Part shown: positions 27,728 through 36,599 of the stretch, piece by piece
Numbering within the stretch: the stretch's first letter is position 1
Layout: each line of letters starts with the position of its first letter
Assembly: GCA_902522865.1 (NCBI GenBank)
Contig: CABYXC010000008.1
Coordinates: 1-64,000 of the forward strand
Length of the DNA stretch: 64,000 bases
Direction: 5' to 3'
From: an uncultured Alphaproteobacteria bacterium
GTDB lineage: Bacteria > Pseudomonadota > Alphaproteobacteria > HIMB59 > GCA-002718135
The notes under the pieces: model-generated
What the model was told of the DNA's origin: nothing
The model's database searches: none
Seen by the model: only the letters and a program-made list of their open reading frames with translations
Translations under genes and position numbers: made by a program

Positions 27728-27817
27728 TGGCGGAGAGAGTGAGATTCGAACTCACGAACGAGTTGCCCCGTTGCTGGTTTTCAAGACCAGTGCTTTCAAC
27801 CGCTCAGCCATCTCTCC
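27728..27817 (-). tRNA. tRNA-Ser (anticodon TGA), intact
   Basis: A 90-base class II tRNA. Acceptor GGAGAGA pairs fully with TCTCTCC, D arm GCTGAGCGGTTGAAAGC, anticodon stem CTGGT/ACCAG with loop CTTGAAA giving TGA, long variable arm with GAACGAGTT-type pairing, and T arm GTGAG-TTCGAAT-CTCAC. CCA is encoded. It is the only well-paired one of three tRNA-Ser(TGA)-like sequences in this locus. Confidence 0.96.
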
Positions 27818-27829
27818 GTTTTAAAGACT

Positions 27830-27856
27830 ACTATAGTTTCATCTTAAAAAAGTCAA
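27830..27856 (-). promoter_or_regulatory. Probable promoter of the intact tRNA-Ser
   Basis: Read on the minus strand, TTGACT (complement of 27851-27856) is followed after 15 bases by TATAGT (complement of 27830-27835), 12 bases before the tRNA 5' end. The spacer is short. No comparable pair was found in front of the mispaired copy at 26712. Confidence 0.45.
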
Positions 27857-27909
27857 AATATTAAGTATAATCATTTCCTAATTGACGATAGTTTTGGTAA
27901 TTTTAGTTC

Positions 27910-28947
27910 ATGATTATTAGGCTCGTAATATTCTTAATTTTTATTTCTTTCAAATCCTATGCAGTTGAATGTGAAAAACCAAAAATGCCAACTGATGAAG
28001 AATGGAACATCTGGCTGACAAATATAAAACAAGAAGCACTCGAAAGAGGTATAAGTCAAAAAACTATTTCAAATAATTTAAACGATGTTAAGCCACAAAG
28101 TAAAATTATTATGCGTGATAGATGCCAGCCAGCATCAACAATGACTCTAGATGAATACTTATTTTATACAATTACTAAAGATAAAGTATTTGCCGGAAAA
28201 AATTTTTTAAAAAAACATAAAGATTTATTAAAAGAAATTGGTGATTATTTTAAAATACAACCAAGATTTATAGTATCTGTCTTAGGTATGGAAAGTTATT
28301 ATGGAAGAAATCAAGGAAAAATAAATTCCATAATTGCGATAACAACTCTTGCATTTGATAGAAGAAGAAGTGATTTTTATAAAAAACAATTATTTGCAGC
28401 TCTTGAAATATTAGATAAAAATCTTGTTCCAAATGGAGAACTGAAAGGTAGTTGGGGTGGGGCAGTTGGTATGACTCAAATGATTCCTACAACTTTTTTA
28501 GAAACTGCATACGATTGGGATGGCAATGGTATTGATATATGGAATAGTTATGCAGATGCTTTTGCTAGTACTGCAAACTATTTAACTTCATTAGATAAAA
28601 ATCCATGGTCGTATGATAGTACTTGGGGAAGAGAGGTACTTCCGCCAAAAAATATTTCTTTATCTTTTTTTGATTCTATAAAACAAGTTAATCCAAAAGG
28701 TTGTGGCGCAGTTAAACGTAGATCAATTTCAAAAACTCTATCCGAATGGTCTAAATTAGGATTTACAAAAATAAATGGAGATCCTTTACCTATAAGGGAT
28801 GATTTAGAGGCTAGATTAATAATGCCAGATGGGATAGATGGAAGAATGTTCATAGTATATCCTAATTATAAAAATATTCTTTATTACAATTGTTCATCAT
28901 ATTATGCTGTATCAGTAGGTCTCCTAAGTGATAAAATATCTAATTAG
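27910..28947 (+). CDS. mltB: Lytic murein transglycosylase, MltB family
   Basis: A 345-residue exported enzyme that cleaves peptidoglycan glycan strands to 1,6-anhydro products. Signal peptide residues 1-19 (ending SYAVE). The catalytic Glu is in SVLGMESYYGRNQG near residue 127, followed by LAFDRRRSDFYKKQLFAALEIL and SWGGAVGMTQMIPTTFLETAYDWDGNG, all characteristic of the MltB/SltB1 group. No lipobox is seen, so it is probably soluble in the periplasm. Its last 20 bases overlap the rlpA-like gene, placing both in one operon. Confidence 0.9.
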   Translation: MIIRLVIFLIFISFKSYAVECEKPKMPTDEEWNIWLTNIKQEALERGISQKTISNNLNDVKPQSKIIMRDRCQPASTMTLDEYLFYTITKDKVFAGKNFLKKHKDLLKEIGDYFKIQPRFIVSVLGMESYYGRNQGKINSIIAITTLAFDRRRSDFYKKQLFAALEILDKNLVPNGELKGSWGGAVGMTQMIPTTFLETAYDWDGNGIDIWNSYADAFASTANYLTSLDKNPWSYDSTWGREVLPPKNISLSFFDSIKQVNPKGCGAVKRRSISKTLSEWSKLGFTKINGDPLPIRDDLEARLIMPDGIDGRMFIVYPNYKNILYYNCSSYYAVSVGLLSDKISN

Positions 28948-29863
28948 TTTTATAATAATTTTATTTATATTATCTTGTAATGAATTAAATCTTAATAATG
29001 TTTCTGATGTTGTAGAAAATAGTACAACTAAAATAGAAGAAATAATTGATAATAAAATAGAAAATAAAAAAGAAAAAAAACAATCAAACAAAAAACAATC
29101 AAAAAATAATATTTTTTATTATGTTGGTGAGCCTTACTTTATTGAAGGGGTCAGTTACATTCCAGAGGAAAATTATAATTATTCGGAAATTGGACTTTCT
29201 TCTTTTTACGGTAAGGAATTACACAATATTAAAACTGTAAATAATGATATAAATAAAGTTACAGAGTTACTTGGGAGACATAAAACATTGCCTATTCCAA
29301 GTATGGTCAAGGTAACTAACTTGGATAATGGACTTTCTATAAATGTGAAAATAATAGATAGACATGATGATAATGCAGTTATTATTCAGGTTTCAAGAAA
29401 AGTTGCACAACTTCTTGGATTTTATAAATCTAAAATAGCTACTGTAAGAGTAGAAATACTTTCTGATGCTAGTAAACAATGGAAGAGTGTTGCAAATTCA
29501 TTAAATGAAGAAAATTTTGATGAAACTATATCTGCTGCACCAACAGATATTGTATCTATTGAAGAAATTGATGAAATCTTAGAAACTAATGATGAGAGCG
29601 CTACAATTACAGAAGAACCAATTGAACTTAAATCAGAAAAAATAACTGATTTTAAATTATATTTAAGAGTAAAAGGGTTTGAAAATTATGAGAGTATTCG
29701 ATCAGTATTAGATAATTACGATAAAAATGTAAAATATACTTCTGAAAAAAATAATTCCAAATATGACGTAATTATTGGTCCTTTAGAAAATACAGAAGCA
29801 AATAATTTGGTTTCATACTTTATCTCAAAAGGTTATAAGGAGACTGAAATTCTTATTGAATAA
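28928..29863 (+). CDS. rlpA: RlpA-like septal ring lipoprotein with C-terminal SPOR-like domain
   Basis: A 311-residue predicted lipoprotein starting at GTG 28928, with lipobox ILSC at about residues 14-17. After a lysine-rich linker comes a divergent double-psi beta-barrel: IGLSSFYGKELHNIKT, LGRHKTLPIPSMVKVTNLDNGLSINVKIIDRHD and VSRKVAQLLGF. The last 75 residues resemble a SPOR domain, which binds denuded glycans at the septum. RlpA proteins cleave or bind peptidoglycan without stem peptides. Some RlpA catalytic-region residues look changed, so activity is uncertain. Between mltB and a D,D-carboxypeptidase gene, as usual in alphaproteobacteria. Confidence 0.85.
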   Translation: MIKYLISFIIILFILSCNELNLNNVSDVVENSTTKIEEIIDNKIENKKEKKQSNKKQSKNNIFYYVGEPYFIEGVSYIPEENYNYSEIGLSSFYGKELHNIKTVNNDINKVTELLGRHKTLPIPSMVKVTNLDNGLSINVKIIDRHDDNAVIIQVSRKVAQLLGFYKSKIATVRVEILSDASKQWKSVANSLNEENFDETISAAPTDIVSIEEIDEILETNDESATITEEPIELKSEKITDFKLYLRVKGFENYESIRSVLDNYDKNVKYTSEKNNSKYDVIIGPLENTEANNLVSYFISKGYKETEILIE

Positions 29864-29898
29864 CAAATAAAGGTCATAATTAAGAATTATTAATATTT

Positions 29899-31032
29899 AT
29901 GGTAAAAATTTTTAGCTTTTTTTTATTTTTTATTATTTCTTTAAAACTTTACGCCATTGATACAAAGGCAGAGCAAGCAGTTGTCATTGATTTTGATACA
30001 AATGAAGTTCTTTTTGAAAAAAATTCTAATGCAAAAGTTATACCAGCTTCAATGACTAAGATCATGACCGTTTATGTTGCATTTGATAGAATAAAGAATA
30101 CCAATTTTGCAATTTCTAATGAATGTAGAGTGTCCCCTAAAGCTTATAAAAAGGGAGGTTCCAGAACATTTTTAGAGATAGATGATAATGTAACAGTTGA
30201 TGATTTATTAAAAGGTATAATTGTTCAATCTGGTAATGATGCTTCTATAGCTTTAGCAGAATGTTTAGGTGGTACTGAAGAAGATTTTGCTAAACTTATG
30301 AATGTTTATGCAGAACGTTTAGGAATGACAAATACAAATTTTGTTAATTCATCTGGCTGGCCTGATGATAATCACTATTCTACTGTTTATGATCTTGGAA
30401 TTCTTTCAAATGGAATAATTAGAGATTTTCCAAATCTTTATACATATTTCAAAATGGAAGAGTTTACTTATAATGATATTACTCAACCAAATAGAAATAA
30501 ACTTTTATATCAAGTTCAAGGAGCAGATGGGTTAAAAACAGGTTTTACAAAAGAATCCGGGTGGGGAATAGCTGCTACAGCATTAAGGAATGATAGAAGA
30601 ATTACAGTTGTTATCAATGGTACCAATAGCTCTAGATCAAGATTAAATGAATCTTCTAATTTAATAAATTGGGCATTTAATCAAACTTCGCAACAAACAT
30701 TAGTCGATAAAGATCAATTTATTAAAGAAGTAGATGTATGGCTGGGTAGTGAGAGTAGTATAAAATTAATTAGTGCACAAAAATTAGTCTCAACATTATC
30801 ATTTGATCAAATTCAATTAATGAATTCATCTATTGAATATACCAAACCCATTTCTGCCCCAATAAAAAAAGGTGACGAATTGGGAAAATTAATAATTGAT
30901 ATTGATGGAAAGCCAAAAATAGAAATACCCCTTATTGCTGAAAAAGATGTATCTGAAATCAATCCTTTATTTAAAATTTTTGCTGCAGCAAAATACTTGA
31001 TTTTTGGAAGAAGTTTAGATGAAATTAAATAA
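29899..31032 (+). CDS. dacC: D-alanyl-D-alanine carboxypeptidase (penicillin-binding protein 5/6 type)
   Basis: A 377-residue periplasmic low-molecular-weight penicillin-binding protein. Signal peptide ends near residue 21 (LYAID). The three active-site motifs are present: SMTK (in PASMTKIM), SGN (in VQSGNDASIALAE) and KTG (in DGLKTGFTKESGWG). The C-terminal PBP5-type domain and a final hydrophobic/amphipathic segment likely anchor it to the inner membrane. It trims the terminal D-Ala of peptidoglycan stem peptides. The dacC symbol is by family only. It overlaps tmk by 14 bases. Confidence 0.92.
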   Translation: MVKIFSFFLFFIISLKLYAIDTKAEQAVVIDFDTNEVLFEKNSNAKVIPASMTKIMTVYVAFDRIKNTNFAISNECRVSPKAYKKGGSRTFLEIDDNVTVDDLLKGIIVQSGNDASIALAECLGGTEEDFAKLMNVYAERLGMTNTNFVNSSGWPDDNHYSTVYDLGILSNGIIRDFPNLYTYFKMEEFTYNDITQPNRNKLLYQVQGADGLKTGFTKESGWGIAATALRNDRRITVVINGTNSSRSRLNESSNLINWAFNQTSQQTLVDKDQFIKEVDVWLGSESSIKLISAQKLVSTLSFDQIQLMNSSIEYTKPISAPIKKGDELGKLIIDIDGKPKIEIPLIAEKDVSEINPLFKIFAAAKYLIFGRSLDEIK

Positions 31033-31630
31033 AGGTTTGTTCATTACTTTTGAAGGACCCGAAGCTAGTGGAAAGTCATCTCAAATATTACTTTTATCAA
31101 AATATTTAAAAAAAAATAAAATTCCTTTTATTGTATCTAGAGAACCAGGAGGAACTGATTTAGCAGAAAAATTAAGAAAATTAATTTTAGATAATAAATC
31201 CACAATTAATAATTTAGAAGAATTGCTTCTTCTTATGGCAGGTAGATCAAATCATATAAATGAAGTAATTATTCCTAATCTTAAAAAAGGTAAGATAGTC
31301 ATTTCCGATAGATATGCAGATTCTTCATTTGTTTATCAAGGATATGTAAATAAGTTTGGTATTAGAAGGGCTCAAAATCTTCATAAAGAACTTCTAAATA
31401 ATTTCTTTCCTGACTATACTTTTATTTTTAAAATCGATCCAAAAGAAATAATTAAAAGATTAAAACTAAGAAAAGTTAAAAACAAATATGATAAATCTAA
31501 CTTATTATTTCATCAAAAAGTAATTAAAGGATATAAAAAAATAGCAAATCCGAAAAGATATATAATTTTAGATGCTTCTTTATCTAGAGATATAATTCAT
31601 AAAAATATTATTAAAAAATTAAAGTTGTAA
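31019..31630 (+). CDS. tmk: Thymidylate kinase
   Basis: A 203-residue kinase converting dTMP to dTDP. The P-loop is FEGPEASGKSSQ near residue 11 (the usual D/E-GAGKST shape with an extra Pro-Glu-Ala variant), the DRY-like motif is ISDRYADSSFVYQG near residue 97, and REPGGTDLAEKLR near 42 is diagnostic. The LID region is shortened (KLRKVKNKYD). Start ATG lies inside the end of dacC, and holB follows three bases later. Confidence 0.94.
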   Translation: MKLNKGLFITFEGPEASGKSSQILLLSKYLKKNKIPFIVSREPGGTDLAEKLRKLILDNKSTINNLEELLLLMAGRSNHINEVIIPNLKKGKIVISDRYADSSFVYQGYVNKFGIRRAQNLHKELLNNFFPDYTFIFKIDPKEIIKRLKLRKVKNKYDKSNLLFHQKVIKGYKKIANPKRYIILDASLSRDIIHKNIIKKLKL

Positions 31631-31633
31631 TTA

Positions 31634-32617
31634 ATGATTGAATTAGTAGGTTTTGAAAAAGAGTATAATGATCTTCTTAACAGATACGAATCAAATAATC
31701 TTCCAAATTCAATTTTAATTCATGGATTGAATGGTATAGGTAAAAGAACTTTTCTTAACAAATTAATTAAAAATATTATAAATATAGAATTTAAAGATAT
31801 TAATTTGGATCATCATTTAAATTTATTTAAAAATAATACACATCCAAATATAAAAATAATTGAAAAAGAAATTGATAGCAAAACTGGAAAAATTAAAACT
31901 AATATAACTATTGATCAAATTAGAAGATTAAAAACATTTTTAAATTCAACATCAATAATTCAAAATTCTTCTAAAATAGTTATCATTGATTCAGCTGATT
32001 ATTTGAATATTAGTTCTGCAAATAGTATGCTTAAGATTCTAGAAGAGCCAAAAGAAAATACCTATATTTTTTTAATATCAAACCAGATTTCATTACTTCT
32101 GCCAACAATTAGATCAAGATGTTTAAAAATTAAATTTAATACTCATAATTTAACTAATTTTACTAAAATAATTAAAGATAATATTGATGAAATATCTAAT
32201 GAAGAAATAAATTTTTACTTTGAATTAACGTATGGATCACCAGGAACTACTATTCTATATTATAATAATGATTTCTTGGATATTTTCCAATTATCAATTA
32301 AGTGTCTTTTATCAAATGATCTAGATGATGATAAAATAAATTTATCTAATATTTTATCAAAACTTACTAATGATGAATTTAATAATTATTTATCAATTCT
32401 TAAATTTATTCTAATTGTTGCTAATAAGCTAAAAGTAAACAGAGATGATAAAAGCTTGGTTAATATACCAAATTATCTAGAGTTAGAGTCTTTATCTACA
32501 AATCTTACCAAAAAAAATCTTATTGATAGATTTGATTATTTAACTAATAACCAAAAAGAATTATTTAGTTTAAATCTTGATAAAAAAATATTTATATTAA
32601 ATTTTTTAACTCAATAA
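31634..32617 (+). CDS. holB: DNA polymerase III delta-prime subunit
   Basis: A 327-residue clamp-loader subunit. Visible are LPNSILIHGLNGIGKRTFLNKL near residue 20, the IDSADYLNISSANSMLKILEEPKENTYIFLIS block near 118 and LLPTIRSRCLKIKF near 158. The zinc-binding cysteines between the P-loop and HPNIKIIE of many delta-prime proteins are absent here. Such proteins work with DnaX to load the beta clamp. The tmk-holB-metG-tatD order is strongly conserved and confirms the call. Confidence 0.93.
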   Translation: MIELVGFEKEYNDLLNRYESNNLPNSILIHGLNGIGKRTFLNKLIKNIINIEFKDINLDHHLNLFKNNTHPNIKIIEKEIDSKTGKIKTNITIDQIRRLKTFLNSTSIIQNSSKIVIIDSADYLNISSANSMLKILEEPKENTYIFLISNQISLLLPTIRSRCLKIKFNTHNLTNFTKIIKDNIDEISNEEINFYFELTYGSPGTTILYYNNDFLDIFQLSIKCLLSNDLDDDKINLSNILSKLTNDEFNNYLSILKFILIVANKLKVNRDDKSLVNIPNYLELESLSTNLTKKNLIDRFDYLTNNQKELFSLNLDKKIFILNFLTQ

Positions 32618-32618
32618 A

Positions 32619-34139
32619 ATGAATTTTTATATAACTACTCCAATTTACTACACTAATGATATTCCTCATATAGGTCATGCTTATACAAGTATAGCTTGCG
32701 ATATTATTGCTCGATATAATAAATTATTAGGAAACAATGTATTCTTTTTAACAGGTACAGACGAACATGGGCAAAAAGTAGAAAAAGCTGCTATTAATTC
32801 AAACTTGAAACCTAAAGAATTCGTCGATAAACTTTCAGTTAATTTTATTAATTTAATACCTTTTTTAGGATGTGAAATAGATGATTTTATAAGAACTACT
32901 GAAGAAAGACATATTAATGCTTCACAAGAACTTTGGAAGCAATTAGAAAAAAATAATCAAATATATCTTTCAAATTATGAAGGTTGGTACTCAGTTAGAG
33001 ATGAAGCATTTTATTTAGAAAATGAATTAAAAAAGATTGATGGTAAATATGTTACGGATAATGGATCACCTGTAGAGTGGGTTAAGGAGGAGAGTTATTT
33101 TTTTAAGCTTTCAGAATGGCAAGATAAGTTGATCAATTATTATGAAAAAAATCCAGAATCAATTCTACCTAAAACGCGATATAATGAAGTATTAAGTTTT
33201 ATTAAAGGTGGATTAAAAGATCTGTCTATTTCAAGAACAACTTTTAATTGGGGAGTGCCAGTTCCAAATAATTCTAAGCATGTGATGTATGTTTGGATTG
33301 ATGCATTATGTAATTACCTAACTGCAATTGGTTATCCAGATACAAATAATAATAATTACAAGAAATTTTGGCCTGCAACACACATTGTAGGAAAAGATAT
33401 ATTAAGATTTCATGCAGTGTATTGGCCAGCTTTTTTAATGGCTGCGGGTATCGAACCTCCTAAAAGAATATTTGCGCATGGTTGGTGGACCAATGAAGGG
33501 CAAAAAATTTCTAAATCACTTGGTAATGTCATCGATCCTTACGATATTATTAATGAATATGGCTTGGATCAAATTAGGTTTTTTTTGTTTAGGGAAGTAC
33601 CCTTTGGAAATGATGGAGATTTTTCAAAAAAAGCAATCGCAAATAGAATTAACGCAGATCTATCTAATAATTTTGGTAATTTAGTACAAAGAATTTCATC
33701 ATTTGCTGTAAAAAATAATGATTCTATACTAAAGCCAGCAGAAAATTTAACTAATGACGATCAGGATTTAATTAATACTCTTCAAATTAAATTTGATGAA
33801 TATTGTAAATTTATGAATAATCAACAAATTGATAGAGCAATTAAGTCTGTCTTGGAATTAATATCTACTGGTAACGCATATGTTGATACTCAAGCACCAT
33901 GGACATTGAAAAAAACAAATAAAATTAGAATGGAAGAAGTTTTATATATTGTTACAAATATAATTATTAAATCAGCTATAATGCTTTATCCAATAATACC
34001 AACTAGTTCAAAAAAAATTCTTAATATTTTTAATTATAATATGGACAATAATAAATTTGAGAATTTTACTAAACTAATCAATCAAAATATAAAAATAAAT
34101 AATCCAGAACCAATATTTCCAAGAATATTGAATGATTGA
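32619..34139 (+). CDS. metG: Methionyl-tRNA synthetase
   Basis: A 506-residue class Ia synthetase. HIGH motif in NDIPHIGHAYTSIACDI near residue 13 and KMSKS variant KISKS in GQKISKSLGNVIDPYDI near residue 296. The connective peptide is of the short type: GWYSVRDEAFY where others have zinc knuckles. No C-terminal tRNA-binding extension is present. Start ATG is one base after the holB stop; its end overlaps tatD by eight bases. Confidence 0.96.
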   Translation: MNFYITTPIYYTNDIPHIGHAYTSIACDIIARYNKLLGNNVFFLTGTDEHGQKVEKAAINSNLKPKEFVDKLSVNFINLIPFLGCEIDDFIRTTEERHINASQELWKQLEKNNQIYLSNYEGWYSVRDEAFYLENELKKIDGKYVTDNGSPVEWVKEESYFFKLSEWQDKLINYYEKNPESILPKTRYNEVLSFIKGGLKDLSISRTTFNWGVPVPNNSKHVMYVWIDALCNYLTAIGYPDTNNNNYKKFWPATHIVGKDILRFHAVYWPAFLMAAGIEPPKRIFAHGWWTNEGQKISKSLGNVIDPYDIINEYGLDQIRFFLFREVPFGNDGDFSKKAIANRINADLSNNFGNLVQRISSFAVKNNDSILKPAENLTNDDQDLINTLQIKFDEYCKFMNNQQIDRAIKSVLELISTGNAYVDTQAPWTLKKTNKIRMEEVLYIVTNIIIKSAIMLYPIIPTSSKKILNIFNYNMDNNKFENFTKLINQNIKINNPEPIFPRILND

Positions 34140-34914
34140 CTCACATTGTCATTTAAATTTTAAAAAATTATCAGAAAATTTTGAGAATATAATAAATAAT
34201 TCCAAAAAAAATAATATAAGCTCAATATTATCAATCAATACCAAACCTGAAGATTTCCAAGATCATTTAAATTTAATAAAAAATTATAATTCTATTTATC
34301 TCTCATATGGGCTTCACCCAAGTGATGTTAAATCAATGAACCAAATTGAATTACAAAACTTTGATCAATACTGTAACAATGAAAAAGTAATAGGAATAGG
34401 TGAAACAGGCATTGACCTCTATCATAATGATGAATTTCTCAAAGAACAAACACAAGTATTTGAAACCCATATTGAAGCTTCAATAAAGCATTCACTACCA
34501 ATTATCATTCATCAAAGAAATTCTGAAAAAGAAATAGTAGATATTTTAAAAAATTATAAATCAAATAATTTAAAATTAATTTTTCACTGTTTTACCGGTT
34601 CAAATCAATTATTAAATTTTTGTCTAGATAATAACTACTACATTTCAATTTCTGGAATAATAACATTTAAAAATGCTTCAAATTTAAGAGATATAATTAA
34701 GGATGCTCCTTTAGATTCTATACTTATAGAAACTGATAGCCCTTTTTTAGCACCCGAGCCAATGAGAGGTAAAGTTAATGAGCCATCTTTTGTAAAATAT
34801 ACTGCTGAATATTTAGCAAAATTTTTTAAATTATCCTTAGAAGAATTTGAAAAAATCACTGATAATAATTTTTTTAAATTGTTTACGAAAGCTAAAAGGG
34901 ATAATTATCTGTAA
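34132..34914 (+). CDS. tatD: TatD-family metal-dependent hydrolase/DNase
   Basis: A 260-residue TIM-barrel hydrolase. Metal ligands are visible in DSHCHLNF (residue 3), GIGETGIDLYH (about 91), PIIIHQRNS (about 124), IFHCFTGS (about 150) and LIETDSPFLAPEPMRGK (about 201). TatD enzymes degrade DNA 3' ends and have been linked to DNA repair and RNA quality control. Start overlaps metG; stop overlaps the MBL gene by one base. Confidence 0.95.
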   Translation: MIDSHCHLNFKKLSENFENIINNSKKNNISSILSINTKPEDFQDHLNLIKNYNSIYLSYGLHPSDVKSMNQIELQNFDQYCNNEKVIGIGETGIDLYHNDEFLKEQTQVFETHIEASIKHSLPIIIHQRNSEKEIVDILKNYKSNNLKLIFHCFTGSNQLLNFCLDNNYYISISGIITFKNASNLRDIIKDAPLDSILIETDSPFLAPEPMRGKVNEPSFVKYTAEYLAKFFKLSLEEFEKITDNNFFKLFTKAKRDNYL

Positions 34915-35666
34915 TGAAAATAACTATTTTAGGTTGTGGAGGTTCTTTCGGATCTCCTTTAGCATGGAATAGACATGGCAATATTGATCTTAATAATAAA
35001 AGAAATTTTAGAACAAGATCATCAGTACTTATTGAATATGAAAATACAAATATTCTAATTGATACAAGTCCAGATCTAAGGCAGCAACTTTATAATGCTA
35101 AATGTACAAATATTGATGCAGTACTTTATACTCATATTCATTCTGATCACACATCAGGTGTACCCGATATAAGAGCAATGTCGTTAATAAATAAAAAAAA
35201 TATACCTGCATATATGCCAAAAGATATGATTTTTGAAATGGAGACAAGTTATAAATATATTTTTAAAGGTGAAAAAGATTATCTACCGTTTATGGAAATC
35301 AGAGAATTAGACTCTAGTATAAAATTTCAAAATATAAATATAGAGACATTTAAACATAATCATGGATCTATTGATGTCCAAACTTACAGGATTGGAAATT
35401 TTGCATATTCTACGGATCTTAAAAAATTTTATGATAATGATATTGATAAATTAAAAAACCTTGATTTATGGATAGTTGGATTGTTAAGAGAAGATCCTCA
35501 TCCTGCGCATGCTGGATTTAATCAAATAATGGAACTCATATCTTATATCAAACCAAAACAAACTATTTTTACTCATATGACAGCTTTACTAGATGAAAAA
35601 GAATTAATAACAAAGTGCCCACCAAATGTTAAACCTGGATATGATGGTATGATTATTGATTTATGA
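34914..35666 (+). CDS. Metallo-beta-lactamase-fold hydrolase (PhnP-like group)
   Basis: A 250-residue MBL-fold enzyme. The zinc signature HIHSDHTSG lies near residue 74, preceded by NILIDTSPDLRQQL and followed by conserved His in FKHNHGS, Asp in FAYSTDLKKF and the final His in FTHMTALLD. GCGGSFGSPLAWNRHGNID is the N-terminal family mark. PhnP-like members hydrolyse cyclic phosphodiesters, but the group next to tatD in alphaproteobacteria has no proven substrate. Four bases overlap the next gene. Confidence 0.9.
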   Translation: MKITILGCGGSFGSPLAWNRHGNIDLNNKRNFRTRSSVLIEYENTNILIDTSPDLRQQLYNAKCTNIDAVLYTHIHSDHTSGVPDIRAMSLINKKNIPAYMPKDMIFEMETSYKYIFKGEKDYLPFMEIRELDSSIKFQNINIETFKHNHGSIDVQTYRIGNFAYSTDLKKFYDNDIDKLKNLDLWIVGLLREDPHPAHAGFNQIMELISYIKPKQTIFTHMTALLDEKELITKCPPNVKPGYDGMIIDL

Positions 35667-36598
35667 AACCAGTATATATTGGTTTTATAGGCATTGGAAA
35701 TGTTGGATCAAACCTTGCAAATAATTTATTAAAATCAAATAATAATGTATTCGTGTATGATAAAAATAATAAAGCTTATTCAAGATTAAAAAATTTAAAA
35801 AACAAACCTTGTAAAACGTTAAAAGAATTAACTGAAAAGAGTGATATTATTATAACGTGTCTACCTTCACCAAAAGCGGTAAGCAAAGTAATAAAAACCA
35901 TATTAAAATATGTAACTAAAAAAAATATCTGGATCGAGATGAGTACTACAGATAAAAATGATATGATTAGCTTATCCAAAAAAGTAATTTCTAAAGGTGG
36001 TAGTGTATTAGAATGTCCAATTACTGGAGGAGAACATAGAGCTAAATCAGGAAATATATCTATTCTAGCTGCAGGTAAAAAATCAACTTTCAAAAAATGT
36101 TTTCCAATTTTATCATTACTTGGTCATGAAATTTTATATTGCGGAAATATTGGAAATGCTTCAATATTAAAAGTAATAACAAATTATTTAGCATCATTAC
36201 ATTTATTAGGTATAGGTGAGGCTTTGAGTGTTGCAAAAAAAAATAAAATTGGCTTAGGTTTAACTTATAAAGCTATAAAAATAAGCTCCGGAAATAGTTT
36301 TGTTAATGAAACTGAAACAAAGGTCATACTTGGAGGCAGTTATGATGTTGGATTCACTATGGATCTAGTCAATAAAGATATAAATCTTTTCAATAAACTT
36401 GGAAAAAATATAAAGTTAGAATTAGGAAATTTTCTAAGTAGAAAATTTAAACTTGGTATGAAAATTTTAGGTAAAAGGTCTTTTAGTACCAGTATTATTA
36501 AATTAATTGAAAAAGATGCCAAAATTAAATTAAGAGCAAAAAATTTCCCAAAACAATTAATTGATAAACAAAAAAAACAAAAAGGTGTAGAAGTATAA
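35663..36598 (+). CDS. 3-hydroxyisobutyrate dehydrogenase-family oxidoreductase
   Basis: A 311-residue beta-hydroxyacid dehydrogenase. The Rossmann loop GFIGIGNVGSNLANNLL begins near residue 6, the substrate segment ECPITGGEHRAKSGNISILAAG near 113, and the catalytic Lys region GNASILKVITNYLASL near 165. Family members oxidise 3-hydroxyisobutyrate, tartronate semialdehyde (in reverse) or similar hydroxyacids; the substrate is not clear. It has a lysine-rich C-terminal extension. It overlaps the MBL gene by four bases and is followed after one base by the SMP-30 gene, suggesting joint function in sugar-acid metabolism. Confidence 0.88.
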   Translation: MKPVYIGFIGIGNVGSNLANNLLKSNNNVFVYDKNNKAYSRLKNLKNKPCKTLKELTEKSDIIITCLPSPKAVSKVIKTILKYVTKKNIWIEMSTTDKNDMISLSKKVISKGGSVLECPITGGEHRAKSGNISILAAGKKSTFKKCFPILSLLGHEILYCGNIGNASILKVITNYLASLHLLGIGEALSVAKKNKIGLGLTYKAIKISSGNSFVNETETKVILGGSYDVGFTMDLVNKDINLFNKLGKNIKLELGNFLSRKFKLGMKILGKRSFSTSIIKLIEKDAKIKLRAKNFPKQLIDKQKKQKGVEV

Positions 36599-36599
36599 T

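Larger units (their letters stand above)
25645..27817. repeat. Tandem direct duplication of sulfotransferase plus tRNA-Ser(TGA)
   Basis: Unit 1 is 25645-26555 and unit 2 is 26893-27817. In both, a sulfotransferase gene of 828 bases on the plus strand ends in TTTAATTATATTTA, followed after seven bases by the 3' end of a tRNA-Ser(TGA) gene on the minus strand. In unit 1 the tRNA is cut after 76 of 90 bases; in unit 2 it is complete. Between the units lies a further, mispaired tRNA-Ser(TGA) copy. The tRNA parts are almost identical (3 differences in 76) while the proteins have diverged considerably in their middle parts. Confidence 0.75.

Noticed and set aside
25645-27817. Classical integrative element or prophage at the tRNA-Ser locus
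   Set aside because: No integrase, transposase, phage or mobilisation gene was found, so only a duplication or remnant can be supported.
33472-33684. 70-codon frame inside metG
   Set aside because: Same-strand alternate frame over a highly conserved part of metG, including its KISKS region.
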